Assembly (NCBI RefSeq): GCF_000425865.1
Contig: NZ_AUEG01000002.1
Location: forward strand, 62,001 to 126,000
DNA from: Lacticigenium naphthae DSM 19658
GTDB lineage: Bacteria; Bacillota; Bacilli; Lactobacillales; Carnobacteriaceae_A
DNA: 64,000 nt
Direction of reading: 5' to 3'
A model generated the notes under the pieces. That model had not been told where the DNA came from, made no database searches, and saw only the letters and a program-made list of their open reading frames with translations. This document shows, one piece after another, positions 26,775-35,325 of the stretch (position 1 is its first letter; each line of letters opens with the position of its first letter). A program made the position numbers and the translations under genes.

Positions 26775-28511
26775 TTATAATAGCAATCCTTGTCTTTTTG
26801 CAAATTCTCGGTACAACAAATGGGAATCGATCAACTCAAAATGCGTCCCGATTCCAGTAATGCGTCCCGATTCTAAGAAAATAAGCTGATCTGCTTCGAT
26901 AATGGTTGACAGCCTGTGGGCGATTATCAGCGTCGTTCGCCCTTCCATCAAGCGTTGTAGTGCTTCCTGCACATGCGCCTCGGAACCACTGTCCAAATTG
27001 GAGGTCGCTTCGTCTAACAACAGAAGCTCAGGGTCGTTTAATAGCGCTCGTGCAATGGCGATTCGCTGACGTTGACCACCGGAAAGTTTCATGCCCCTTT
27101 CTCCAACAAGCGTTTCGAACCCATCCGGCATCTCCTCGATGAACGGAAGGGCATTTGCCGCCTGCGCCGCGTTCTGGACATCTTCCATTGAAGGCCGAGT
27201 TTCCAGTCCAAATGCGATATTATCTAAAATCGTCCCACTTAACAACGGACTCTCCTGGGACACATATCCGATCCGCTTTCGCCAGTCGGATAGTGCAATG
27301 TCTTGAATGGGTGTCTCCCCCATGAAAACATTTCCCTTTGTGGGTATATAAAAGCGTTCCAAGAGTGAGAAAATCGTTGTCTTTCCTCCTCCACTCGGAC
27401 CAACAAATGCCGTAATGGTCCCGGGTCGTACCTGGAATGTGACATCCTTTAGTACTTCTTTACCCGATTCATAAGCGAAATCGACCGACTCGAAACGCAA
27501 TGCACCTTTGGGAACGACACTCACCCCTTCAGTGCTTTCACTATCCATATCGAGGATCTGCTGAATCCGTTCCGTTGCCCCGATCGCTTTTTGAAAAATC
27601 GTAAACACTTGAGTCATCCGTGCAAAGGGGAGAACGATTTGGAACAATAAGAATATAATCGCGACGAGTGTTCCTGCACTCAATAGACCTTTCGACACTT
27701 GAGACCCGCCATATCCGAGAATGATGACGACTATACTCATCATTACAAAGGTCATTACGGGGGATATGATCGACTGGATCTTTGCTTCTTTCAAACCGAA
27801 TAAAAATAAGGACCGGATCGCTTTCTCCCCTTTCTCACCTTCATTGGGTTCTGCCCGATAAGCCTTCACTAAACGGATATCACCCAACACCCTACTTAGG
27901 TGACCGGAAAATTTCGCCATTTCTGCCTGAGTTGCTCGTGCAATCTTATAGGTGATTTTGCCGAGCGGCAAGATGATGGCAAAACTTATCGGTATGCTGA
28001 TAAGCATGAGGAGCGTGATTTTCCAATCCAAATAAAATAAAATTCCCACCGCACCCACAATGGATATGATCCCTGTGATGAACGACACGAGGTGTTCTGA
28101 CACGAGTCGTTTCAATAATGCTGTATCTTGCGTGATTCGACTCATCGTCTCCCCTGTTTCATTATCATCGTAATAGGAAACAGGCAATCTAAGAACTTTG
28201 CTCCATAATTTGACACGCAAGTCTGCAACAATCGTTTCTCCTACGTAGGCCAACAGATAAAGCGAGATCCCTCCTAATATTGCCTGGACGACAAAAACAG
28301 CGAATAAAAACAATCCTGTTTTCCAGCTAAAAGATGCCATCGTTAGAGAATCTACCAATTCTTTTGTAACAAGCGGAATAACTAAACTCGCACCGGTTGA
28401 AAATAAAGACAATACCAGTGCGATCATCATCCTGCCTTTTGGCCAATTGAATTGATTCAATAAAGAGAAAAATTCCTTCATCGACTTTTTAGTGTTTACT
28501 TCCGTTTCCAT
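26775..28511 (-). CDS. ABC exporter, fused membrane and ATPase domains (BmrA/MsbA-like)
   Basis: 578 residues: six transmembrane helices in the first ~310 residues, then the nucleotide-binding domain with Walker A GPSGGGKTT, Q-loop YVSQESPLLSGT, signature LSGGQRQRIAIARALL, and Walker B LLLLDEATSNLDSGS. It is a homodimeric half-transporter of the lipid/multidrug type (BmrA-like). The substrate is not knowable from sequence. It is monocistronic; its nearest neighbours are unrelated. Its GC content is somewhat higher than that of the sigma54 locus beside it. Confidence 0.92.
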   Translation of the reverse strand: METEVNTKKSMKEFFSLLNQFNWPKGRMMIALVLSLFSTGASLVIPLVTKELVDSLTMASFSWKTGLFLFAVFVVQAILGGISLYLLAYVGETIVADLRVKLWSKVLRLPVSYYDDNETGETMSRITQDTALLKRLVSEHLVSFITGIISIVGAVGILFYLDWKITLLMLISIPISFAIILPLGKITYKIARATQAEMAKFSGHLSRVLGDIRLVKAYRAEPNEGEKGEKAIRSLFLFGLKEAKIQSIISPVMTFVMMSIVVIILGYGGSQVSKGLLSAGTLVAIIFLLFQIVLPFARMTQVFTIFQKAIGATERIQQILDMDSESTEGVSVVPKGALRFESVDFAYESGKEVLKDVTFQVRPGTITAFVGPSGGGKTTIFSLLERFYIPTKGNVFMGETPIQDIALSDWRKRIGYVSQESPLLSGTILDNIAFGLETRPSMEDVQNAAQAANALPFIEEMPDGFETLVGERGMKLSGGQRQRIAIARALLNDPELLLLDEATSNLDSGSEAHVQEALQRLMEGRTTLIIAHRLSTIIEADQLIFLESGRITGIGTHFELIDSHLLYREFAKRQGLLL

Positions 28512-28847
28512 TCCAGCGCCTTCTTTCTCTCTATTTCTTGACCATTTTTTGTTTTGTCAGTTCTTTCAAGAAAAGCTCATTTTATCTATTTAGTCTGTTT
28601 CGCTATACGATCGTCCCCAGCTTGAAAAAACTATTTTTCCTTTAGTAATTAGTAAATAGAGAGGGTCTAGCTAGTCACTCTCCATTTCGCTTTGCTTGAA
28701 TCCACGTTTTTTTCTATGTAAAAACACTTCCGTCATGGCATTTTCTTGATTATACCATTTCGAAAGTGTTTTATATTGTCTCATTTTTTGTGTTAGCCGA
28801 TCGATCCTATCTACTAAGCTTTGTTCTTTTGTTTATTCTTCTATAAT
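28512..28847. other. Intergenic region with a weak hairpin
   Basis: About 336 bp with no plausible gene. AAAACACTT (28721-28729) and AAGTGTTTT (28764-28772) form an imperfect stem with an additional inner ATGG/CCAT pairing, flanked by T-rich sequence. It may terminate transcription of the PAP2 gene from the right. The left part is the upstream region of the ABC exporter. Confidence 0.4.
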
Positions 28848-29516
28848 TTATTGATTCGTCCTCTCGGCTTTCCACAAACCATAGAGAGCGATACTAAAAG
28901 CTAAGGCCGCCGCTCCCAATGAATAACCACCAATGACATCTGATGGGAAATGAACGCCCAGATAGACCCGACTGATGCCTACGAGGAAAATGATCAGCCC
29001 CGCTACAATTGCTGCCACAAGCTTCTTCACTCTTCCTTTTCCTAATTGCACAAATAAGAAGACTAGCCCACCATAGACGACCAATGAACCCATTGAATGG
29101 CCACTTGGAAAAGAGTAGCCCCCTTGTTGAATCAACTGTTCTATTTCAGTCGGACGTTCCCGTTCAAGTAAATATTTAAACAGTTGATTGAGCCCACCTG
29201 CACCTAAAGCTACAGTTAGGACATACCACACTGCCAATGCCTTTTCTTTTAATATAAAATAGAGATACCCCGTAATTCCCATGAGGATCACAACACTAGC
29301 TGTTACTCCTCCTAAATGCGTGATCCACGTCATTATAGGATTTAAGAAAGGATGTCGATTTCCCACTATTTCCATCCCGATTTCATCATCGATCCACCCA
29401 AGCAGTCCCCATTCATACAAGCTCGCAATAGCTAAAAGAACAAAAGGAATCACAAGAAATAGCCCTAGCCAAACCATTATTTTGGGTCTGAATACATTTT
29501 CTTTCTTCCAATTCAT
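28848..29516 (-). CDS. PAP2-family membrane phosphatase
   Basis: 222 residues with about six transmembrane helices. All three PAP2 signature motifs are present: KYLLERERP, YSFPSGHSMG with the catalytic histidine, and SRVYLGVHFPSDVIGG. These enzymes remove phosphate from lipids such as phosphatidylglycerophosphate, or from undecaprenyl diphosphate to recycle the wall carrier. Which lipid is used cannot be told. It is a single gene with an AAGGACGTG site. Confidence 0.92.
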   Translation of the reverse strand: MNWKKENVFRPKIMVWLGLFLVIPFVLLAIASLYEWGLLGWIDDEIGMEIVGNRHPFLNPIMTWITHLGGVTASVVILMGITGYLYFILKEKALAVWYVLTVALGAGGLNQLFKYLLERERPTEIEQLIQQGGYSFPSGHSMGSLVVYGGLVFLFVQLGKGRVKKLVAAIVAGLIIFLVGISRVYLGVHFPSDVIGGYSLGAAALAFSIALYGLWKAERTNQ

Positions 29517-29610
29517 TGTTTCACGTCCTTCTGTTTATTATTCAGTATACAGATAATCTTGTCTCTCTATCAATCGTTGTGCTTATTTCATACTAATCTA
29601 TTGTATTTAG

Positions 29611-29619
29611 TGCTATACT
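29611..29619 (+). promoter_or_regulatory. Extended -10 promoter of the cation/proton antiporter gene
   Basis: TGCTATACT is an extended -10 element about 47 bp before the start codon, without a good -35. Confidence 0.45.
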
Positions 29620-29665
29620 AACTGTGTTTTTAAAAATTCATATTACTATTATAAGGAGTTTTTTT

Positions 29666-30841
29666 ATGTTGACAAGTCTCGCACTTATATTTTTGACTGG
29701 AACCGCACTCGGCGGAATATTTTCTAAAGTAGGCTTGCCTCGTTTAATTGGCATGTTGCTGACCGGCATGCTTCTTGGGCCCTTTGCGTTGAATCTGTTA
29801 GATGAGAGTATTTTATCTATCTCAAGCGAATTAAGAGAGCTAGCATTAGTCATTATCTTGACACGGGCAGGGTTAGCACTCAATACAACGGACTTGAAGA
29901 AAATTGGCATCCCCGCTTTTTTAATGGCTTTCATCCCAGCACTATTTGAAATTGCGGCCATCGTACTCATTGCCCCTCTATTATTTGACTTGACCTATAT
30001 AGAAGCTGCCTTGATGGGGACTGTAGTAGCTGCCGTTTCACCTGCTGTGATCGTGCCCAAGATGATCAAAATCAAAGAAGAAGGGTACGGGCAGAAAAAT
30101 CGTATCCCCCAATTGATTTTGGCAGGAGCCTCCTTAGATGATATTTTTGTCATTGTCTTATTCTCTTCCTTTTTAACAGTAGCTAGTGGATCCGCCGGTT
30201 TTGAAGCGTCTCAATTTTTAGAGATTCCGGTAACGATTCTTCTTGGTATTGTCTTTGGATTTAGTGTCGGAATGGCGTTGGTCTATTTTTTCAAAAAAGT
30301 ACATTTACGCGACTCGGCTAAAGTGATCATCATTTTAAGCTTATCGTTCTTATTGTTGGCTTTTGAAGATCAGTTACAAGGCTTCTTTTCCTTTTCAGGA
30401 TTACTCGCCATTATGAGTTTAGGTGTGACCTTGAATCAGTTTTATCCTGTTCTCGCAGTTCGTCTGGAACAAAAATACAATAAAATTTGGGTCGGAGCAG
30501 AAATTCTGTTGTTCGTTTTAGTCGGCGCCACAGTGGATATTCAGTATGCTTTAGCCGCAGGATTCGCAGCCTTCATTCTGATCATGGCTGCACTCGTTTT
30601 TAGAGCCATTGGTGTTGCTTTGAGTCTTGTTCCGTCTGCACTCTCAAAGAAAGAAAAACTGTTCACGATCATTGGGTATATGCCAAAAGCTACCGTACAG
30701 GCGGCTATCGGTGGCGTCCCCTTAGCTTACGGACTGGAAAGTGGAAATACGATCTTAACTGTAGCTGTTTTAGCCATTTTGATCACCGCTCCACTAGGGG
30801 CATTTGGGATCGATTTACTCTATAAACGATTATTGGATTGA
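29666..30841 (+). CDS. Cation/proton antiporter (CPA, Na_H_Exchanger family)
   Basis: 391 residues from the ATG at 29666, preceded by ATAAGGAG; an upstream ATG lacks a site. About twelve hydrophobic segments, with the opening GTALGGIFSKVGLPRLIGMLLTGMLLGP-type pattern of CPA antiporters. The ion-binding region includes LAGASLDDIFVI, where the adjacent aspartates resemble the transport site of these exchangers. It probably exchanges Na+ or K+ for H+ in pH or salt homeostasis. There is no C-terminal regulatory (RCK) domain. Confidence 0.88.
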   Translation: MLTSLALIFLTGTALGGIFSKVGLPRLIGMLLTGMLLGPFALNLLDESILSISSELRELALVIILTRAGLALNTTDLKKIGIPAFLMAFIPALFEIAAIVLIAPLLFDLTYIEAALMGTVVAAVSPAVIVPKMIKIKEEGYGQKNRIPQLILAGASLDDIFVIVLFSSFLTVASGSAGFEASQFLEIPVTILLGIVFGFSVGMALVYFFKKVHLRDSAKVIIILSLSFLLLAFEDQLQGFFSFSGLLAIMSLGVTLNQFYPVLAVRLEQKYNKIWVGAEILLFVLVGATVDIQYALAAGFAAFILIMAALVFRAIGVALSLVPSALSKKEKLFTIIGYMPKATVQAAIGGVPLAYGLESGNTILTVAVLAILITAPLGAFGIDLLYKRLLD

Positions 30842-30868
30842 TTTTTTGCTTTTTACCGCTTTTTTCCT

Positions 30869-30897
30869 TTGACAATTGCCCATTTATTCGTTAGAGT
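30869..30897 (+). promoter_or_regulatory. Promoter of guaC
   Basis: TTGACA (30869-30874) and TAGAGT (30892-30897) are 17 bases apart, about 87 bp before the chosen guaC start. Confidence 0.55.
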
Positions 30898-30983
30898 ATA
30901 TCAGGGACGAAAATTTATATATGTTTAGTATGAAATTGTTCGTTTTTAACCCTAATTCGCTAACGAAAGAGGTTTTCTATAAA

Positions 30984-32027
30984 ATGAAAGTATTTGATTA
31001 TGAAGATATCCAGTTGATCCCAGCAAAATCCATTGTTCGTAGCCGTTCTGAATGTGATACATCTGTTCAATTAGGAAATAGACGCTTTGCATTGCCGGTC
31101 GTACCTGCTAATATGCAAACCATCATTGATGAACCCTTGGCTATTTGGTTAGCCGAACGTGATTATTTTTATGTCATGCATCGTTTTGAAGAAGAAAGAC
31201 GCTTTAACTTTATCAAATCAATGCATGAAAAAGGCTTATTTGCTTCCATCAGTTTAGGCGTAAAACAAGATGAATATGCTTTTGTGGAAATACTGAGAGA
31301 AGAAAATTGTCTTCCAGAATATATCACCATCGATGTGGCACACGGTCATTCGGTGCTGGTTCTCGATATGATCGCACACGTAAAAAAACACTTGCCAGAT
31401 ACGTTTTTAATTGCGGGAAACGTAGGGACACCTGAAGCTGTTCGTGAACTGGAACATGCCGGGGCAGATGCGACCAAAGTGGGCATCGGACCTGGGAAAG
31501 TCTGTACAACTAAGTTAAAAACCGGTTTCGGTACCGGTGGTTGGCAACTAGCAGCCTTGTCTTCTTGTTCAAAAGTGGCTATGAAGCCTTTGATTGCTGA
31601 CGGAGGTGTCCGAACACATGGTGATATCGCTAAATCGATTCGTTTTGGTGCTTCCATGGTCATGATTGGATCCTTATTTGCCGGACACGACCAAACTCCG
31701 GGAGAAATTGTTGAACATGACGGCCAGCTTTACAAAGAATACTTCGGAAGTGCTTCTCAATTCCAAAAAGGGGAAAAAAGAAACGTCGAAGGAAAAAAAA
31801 TATTGACACAATACAAAGGGGATATCCAATCTACCCTACAAGAAATGAAAGAAGACTTACAATCAGCTATTTCTTACGCTGGTGGGAATGAAGTCGAAGC
31901 CATTCGTAAAGTAGATTATGTTATCGTAAAAAATTCCATTATGAATGGGGAACAATACAATGCTAGCGGGATCGATGTCCCTTCTAGCTTTGCCTCATCC
32001 AACTTCCAAGATAGTTTGAATGACTGA
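30984..32027 (+). CDS. guaC: GMP reductase
   Basis: 347 residues from the ATG at 30984 ([15 protein letters not shown]). The longer frame includes 36 extra codons that fall on the promoter region and do not resemble GuaC. It converts GMP to IMP with NADPH. Signatures: [22 protein letters not shown], the active-site loop [20 protein letters not shown], and [21 protein letters not shown]. It is the catabolic counterpart of guaB at 58.3-59.8 kb. The C-terminus extends ~20 residues past the family end (after KNSIMNGEQ), of unknown meaning. Confidence 0.95.
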   Translation: MKVFDYEDIQLIPAKSIVRSRSECDTSVQLGNRRFALPVVPANMQTIIDEPLAIWLAERDYFYVMHRFEEERRFNFIKSMHEKGLFASISLGVKQDEYAFVEILREENCLPEYITIDVAHGHSVLVLDMIAHVKKHLPDTFLIAGNVGTPEAVRELEHAGADATKVGIGPGKVCTTKLKTGFGTGGWQLAALSSCSKVAMKPLIADGGVRTHGDIAKSIRFGASMVMIGSLFAGHDQTPGEIVEHDGQLYKEYFGSASQFQKGEKRNVEGKKILTQYKGDIQSTLQEMKEDLQSAISYAGGNEVEAIRKVDYVIVKNSIMNGEQYNASGIDVPSSFASSNFQDSLND

Positions 32028-32042
32028 TCCGATTTACTGCAC

Positions 32043-32100
32043 AATAAAGCTGAATCTTTTAAATGGACTTCTCTCCGTTTAAAAGATTCAGCTTTATTTA
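32043..32100. terminator. Long hairpin terminator after guaC
   Basis: AATAAAGCTGAATCTTTTAAA pairs with its complement ending at 32100 (21-bp perfect stem, 15-base loop). It overlaps the 3' end of the convergent small membrane protein gene, so it may serve both. Confidence 0.85.
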
Positions 32101-32264
32101 TTCATCAATTCAAAATAAATGAGGAGTATAAAATAACCAATCACCACAAGCAGTGCAATGAATACTACATAAATAGGAATGTCAAAAAAATAGTACACTA
32201 AAGCAAGCCCTGTAAACATACCCAATGGGTAATAGAGAAAATGCTTTGGGTCGATTTCAGGCAT
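32094..32264 (-). CDS. Small two-helix membrane protein
   Basis: 56 residues, MPEIDPKHFLYYP at the start followed by two hydrophobic segments (about 14-28 and 31-51) and a short FELMNK tail. An AGGAGGGG site sits correctly before the ATG. The frame begins 14 bp after the stop of the 191-residue gene upstream, so the two form a likely operon. No family recognised. Its last codon and stop lie in the arm of the guaC terminator hairpin. Confidence 0.7.
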   Translation of the reverse strand: MPEIDPKHFLYYPLGMFTGLALVYYFFDIPIYVVFIALLVVIGYFILLIYFELMNK

Positions 32265-32278
32265 CCGGTCCCCTCCTG

Positions 32279-32854
32279 TTATTGTAACTCTGTATTTAAT
32301 CGAAAGAGTAACTGCTGTCCCTTTTGATAAATTGCATCAAATGGAGGAATGATCTGTGCTCCTTGACTAAATCCGAATACATTCATTTTCCAACACTGTT
32401 CCGATTCGATATAATGAATAGAGGCCATAGGCTGAACAAGTTGGTCTCCTGTTATTTTAAATGAGTACACGACGGTTTGATCTGTCTGATGCTTGCTGGC
32501 CAATAAATCTTTGAGTGAATAGAAAAATTGATCGATTTCTTCCAAATGCTTGACTAAATGTGATTTTTCATTTGTTAAGTCGGCTTTATTCTTATTATTA
32601 AACTGATGAATGAGAGGGATAAATTCTTCATACATATGAATGATATCTTGATAACTACCTTTCTTATCATGCGGTTTAGATACAAGCGCTACTGTCCATC
32701 CCACTTTTTCATTTTTAAAATCAAAGTGAAAAGGATGCTGGCAAAAATAAAGTTTGAACCCTTTTGGATGCCTTGTAAAGGAATATTCGTGATCATACTT
32801 TTCGACTGTTCGTTCGATCGCCTCAATAAGAAAAGGGTGTTGTTGATTTTTCAC
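32279..32854 (-). CDS. Uncharacterised cytoplasmic protein
   Basis: 191 residues, no signal peptide or membrane segment. The sequence looks like a compact alpha/beta protein with a helical middle (QFNNKNKADLTNEKSHLVKH) and a C-terminal QPMASIHYIESEQCW element. I do not recognise a family. It is the first gene of a two-gene minus-strand unit with the 56-residue membrane protein. Confidence 0.65.
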   Translation of the reverse strand: MKNQQHPFLIEAIERTVEKYDHEYSFTRHPKGFKLYFCQHPFHFDFKNEKVGWTVALVSKPHDKKGSYQDIIHMYEEFIPLIHQFNNKNKADLTNEKSHLVKHLEEIDQFFYSLKDLLASKHQTDQTVVYSFKITGDQLVQPMASIHYIESEQCWKMNVFGFSQGAQIIPPFDAIYQKGQQLLFRLNTELQ

Positions 32855-33019
32855 TATCTCGACCTCCTTAGACTATTCCTTGTCTAATTTAGTATACAAA
32901 TTGCTACTCTTTCTTTCAATCAATAGGCCTTTTTGAAATAGTGCTCCTTGAGTCAATTCAGTGTTCGCGCATTCTGTTGATTCTTAGTATAATGAACAAG
33001 CAAAGAAAGGAGCTCTTAT

Positions 33020-33649
33020 ATGACAACCATGGATATATTGATCGATTTGCAATTGCGTTTAAAACCTTTTTTACAAAAAGATACGACGGGGCATGATTGG
33101 TACCACACTTTGCGTGTATACAATACTGCTCTACAGCTTAGTGAAGAAGAGCACGCAGATAAATTGATCACTGGTCTCGCTGCTTTATTGCACGACGTAG
33201 CTGACCATAAATTTGGTTATACGGATTCTGATCGTGAACGGATTCTAAACGACTGGTTATCTTGTTACTCTCTTGATGGATCCATTACAAAGGAAGTAAT
33301 ATACATCGTAAACCATATTTCTTTCAAAAGAGGAACGAACACACATAAAATGCAAACGATTGAAGGAGCGATCGTTCAAGATGCTGATCGTTTGGATGCC
33401 ATTGGTGCTGTTGGAATTGCACGTGCTTTCGCTTATGGCGGTTCTGAGGATCGACCACTCTATGATCCTGATGGAAAGACTGTTGATGAACAAGGTACGA
33501 TCGGACATTTCTATGAAAAACTCTTACTGCTGAAGGATCGGATGAATACGGAGGCTGGCAAGAAACGTGCCGACCATTTCCACAAAACCATGGAGACTTT
33601 TCTGCAAGATTTTTATGCTCAATGGGATGGCGAAGATTTGGATAAATAA
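33020..33649 (+). CDS. HD-domain phosphohydrolase (YpgQ/YedJ-like)
   Basis: 209 residues. Metal-binding motifs of the HD superfamily: H in TGHDWYHTLRV, the HD pair in AALLHDVADHKF, and a distal aspartate in VQDADRLDAIGAVGIARAF. The last motif is diagnostic of the YedJ/YpgQ subgroup, of which Bacillus YpgQ is a Mn-dependent nucleotide pyrophosphohydrolase. Substrate here is not established. An AAAGGAG site precedes the ATG, and a clear terminator follows. Confidence 0.88.
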   Translation: MTTMDILIDLQLRLKPFLQKDTTGHDWYHTLRVYNTALQLSEEEHADKLITGLAALLHDVADHKFGYTDSDRERILNDWLSCYSLDGSITKEVIYIVNHISFKRGTNTHKMQTIEGAIVQDADRLDAIGAVGIARAFAYGGSEDRPLYDPDGKTVDEQGTIGHFYEKLLLLKDRMNTEAGKKRADHFHKTMETFLQDFYAQWDGEDLDK

Positions 33650-33650
33650 T

Positions 33651-33696
33651 AATAGCCAGTTGTAGTCCAGTATGAACTACGACCGGCTATTTTTTT
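33651..33696 (+). terminator. Terminator of the HD hydrolase gene
   Basis: AATAGCC pairs with GGCTATT, with an inner GTTGTAGT/ACTACGAC extension, followed by seven Ts. Confidence 0.85.
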
Positions 33697-33722
33697 GAAA
33701 ACTATTTCATTCAAACTATTGC

Positions 33723-34595
33723 TCAATAAAATTTTCCATCCCAGCTAAAAGTATCTCCACGAGACAAATCACCTGTTTCAAACCCTCTTTCAAACCAGTA
33801 CATCCGTTCCTGGGAAGTCCCATGAGTAAAACTGTCTGGAACTGCATATCCCTGCGCTTGTTTCTGGATACGGTCGTCCCCGATTGCAGCTGCGGCAGTC
33901 AGCGCTTCTGCATAGTCTCCATCCTCTAAGTACCCCATCCCTTCAGCATGATGTGCCCAGACACCGGCTAGATAATCCGCCTGTAGCTCAAACCGGACAG
34001 ATAAAGCATTTGCATCGGCCTCTGTTAGTGTTCCTTGTGCTTTTCGAAAATCCTTTGTGATCCCTAATTCTGTTTGCACGTGGTGTCCCACTTCATGCGC
34101 AACGACATATGCCATTGCAAAGTCTCCTGGCGCATTGAAGTTATAGCGTAGGTCATCATAAAAACTTAAATCAATATAGAGTTGTTTGTCTGCGGGGCAG
34201 TAGAAAGGCCCTGTTGATGATCCTGCGACTCCACAAGCAGATTGGACTTGCCGGTTGTAGACAACTAGAGTAGGTTCTGTATAAATCGATCCATTCTCTT
34301 CAAAAATAGTCTGCCAAACATCTTCTGTATCAGCTAATATAACCGAAACAAAATCATATAATTCCTGTTCTGCGGCTGTCGTATAGTGTCCCTCAGTAGT
34401 GGGCGGATCGTTCACCTCTGTTGGTGCTTGTGTTTCTATCCCTCTAAAATTTCCGCCCAATACAGAAAAAAGCAAGAAAAGAATGATTCCACCGATTCCA
34501 CCAACACCCATCATACTACCTGCTAAACCACCTCTGCCACTGCGCCCTCTTCGGTCTTGTACGTTTTTACTTTTCCTCCTGTCTTTCCATTTCAT
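33723..34595 (-). CDS. YpfJ/KPN_02809-family zinc metallopeptidase
   Basis: 290 residues from the ATG at 34595, which has GGAGGACG in front; an upstream ATG does not. After a basic RKSKNVQDRRGRSGRGG leader there is one membrane helix (GGIGGIILFLLFSVLGG), placing the protease domain outside. Catalytic motif VVAHEVGHHVQ (HExxH type), then ADANALSVRFELQADYLAGVWAHH and a C-terminal SFTHGTSQERMYWFERG, all typical of the family. The substrate is unknown. Confidence 0.9.
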   Translation of the reverse strand: MKWKDRRKSKNVQDRRGRSGRGGLAGSMMGVGGIGGIILFLLFSVLGGNFRGIETQAPTEVNDPPTTEGHYTTAAEQELYDFVSVILADTEDVWQTIFEENGSIYTEPTLVVYNRQVQSACGVAGSSTGPFYCPADKQLYIDLSFYDDLRYNFNAPGDFAMAYVVAHEVGHHVQTELGITKDFRKAQGTLTEADANALSVRFELQADYLAGVWAHHAEGMGYLEDGDYAEALTAAAAIGDDRIQKQAQGYAVPDSFTHGTSQERMYWFERGFETGDLSRGDTFSWDGKFY

Positions 34596-34839
34596 TTGGA
34601 CGTCCTCCTCCAAGAACCGTTTGTTCTTTAAGTTTAGCACGCTTTCCCGCTATTTAGCCTGTATTTACTCCTCTAAAAGTGATGAAACGTCTGCCATAGT
34701 TTTATGTTTCGTTTATTTGAGATGTAACCACAGTCAACTTTTGAAAAATGAGTCCCCTCCGTGATTCTGTTTTCCATTTCTTCTCTGCTTCATAATCTAC
34801 GTAAAAAATCTGACTTTCAAAAATATAGTAGCCAAATAC

Positions 34840-34874
34840 AAAAAAGGCTAGAAGTTTACTCCCCCCAGCCTTTA
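34840..34874 (-). terminator. Terminator of the 121-residue membrane-anchored gene
   Basis: On the minus strand TAAAGGCT pairs with AGCCTTTT, with six Ts at the end. The loop is 17 bases. Confidence 0.6.
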
Positions 34875-34920
34875 CTTATTTTACGAAAATTGTTTTCTAA
34901 ATCACTTTCTTCTTTCTACT

Positions 34921-35286
34921 TTAATAGTGCGCAGAAATAGCTTCTACAAACTCTTTATAGTGACGGGCGTATGGATACTCCTCGGAACTTTCATTCCCGA
35001 GAAATTCAACTTCATTTTTTGAAGGTTCATATCTAAATGAAATATTCCCGCTTTGGCCCTCTTCATCTGACCAGTACACTGCCCCTCTATTTTCTACTAA
35101 AAATGTAACCTCATCTATTGAAATAGGACTATTTTCTATTCCTTCAGTCTGCTGCCGCTCAATCGTATCTTCAACCGCATGCCGTTCTTCCGCATCTTCA
35201 ATGGCCTGCACGACAATTGTCGCGACAGTTGCCAGGACAACAACAAAAAAAGACAAGATGCCCAGCCATTTGATCAATTTTTTCAT
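34921..35286 (-). CDS. Membrane-anchored protein of unknown function
   Basis: 121 residues: a KK leader and a single hydrophobic helix (about 6-28), then an acidic extracytoplasmic part with the pattern FLVENRGAVYWSDEEG and EYPYARHYKEFVEAI. No known family recognised. It begins 39 bp after the dsdA stop on the same strand, with AAGGAG in front, so read-through from dsdA is possible. Confidence 0.65.
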   Translation of the reverse strand: MKKLIKWLGILSFFVVVLATVATIVVQAIEDAEERHAVEDTIERQQTEGIENSPISIDEVTFLVENRGAVYWSDEEGQSGNISFRYEPSKNEVEFLGNESSEEYPYARHYKEFVEAISAHY

Positions 35287-35325
35287 TTATCTTAACTCCT
35301 TTAGTTTAGAGTTCAGCCTGCCACT

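Noticed and set aside
29515-29535. parS-like half site TGTTTCACGT
   Set aside because: Only the left half matches. The right half CGTGAAACA is absent, so it is probably chance.
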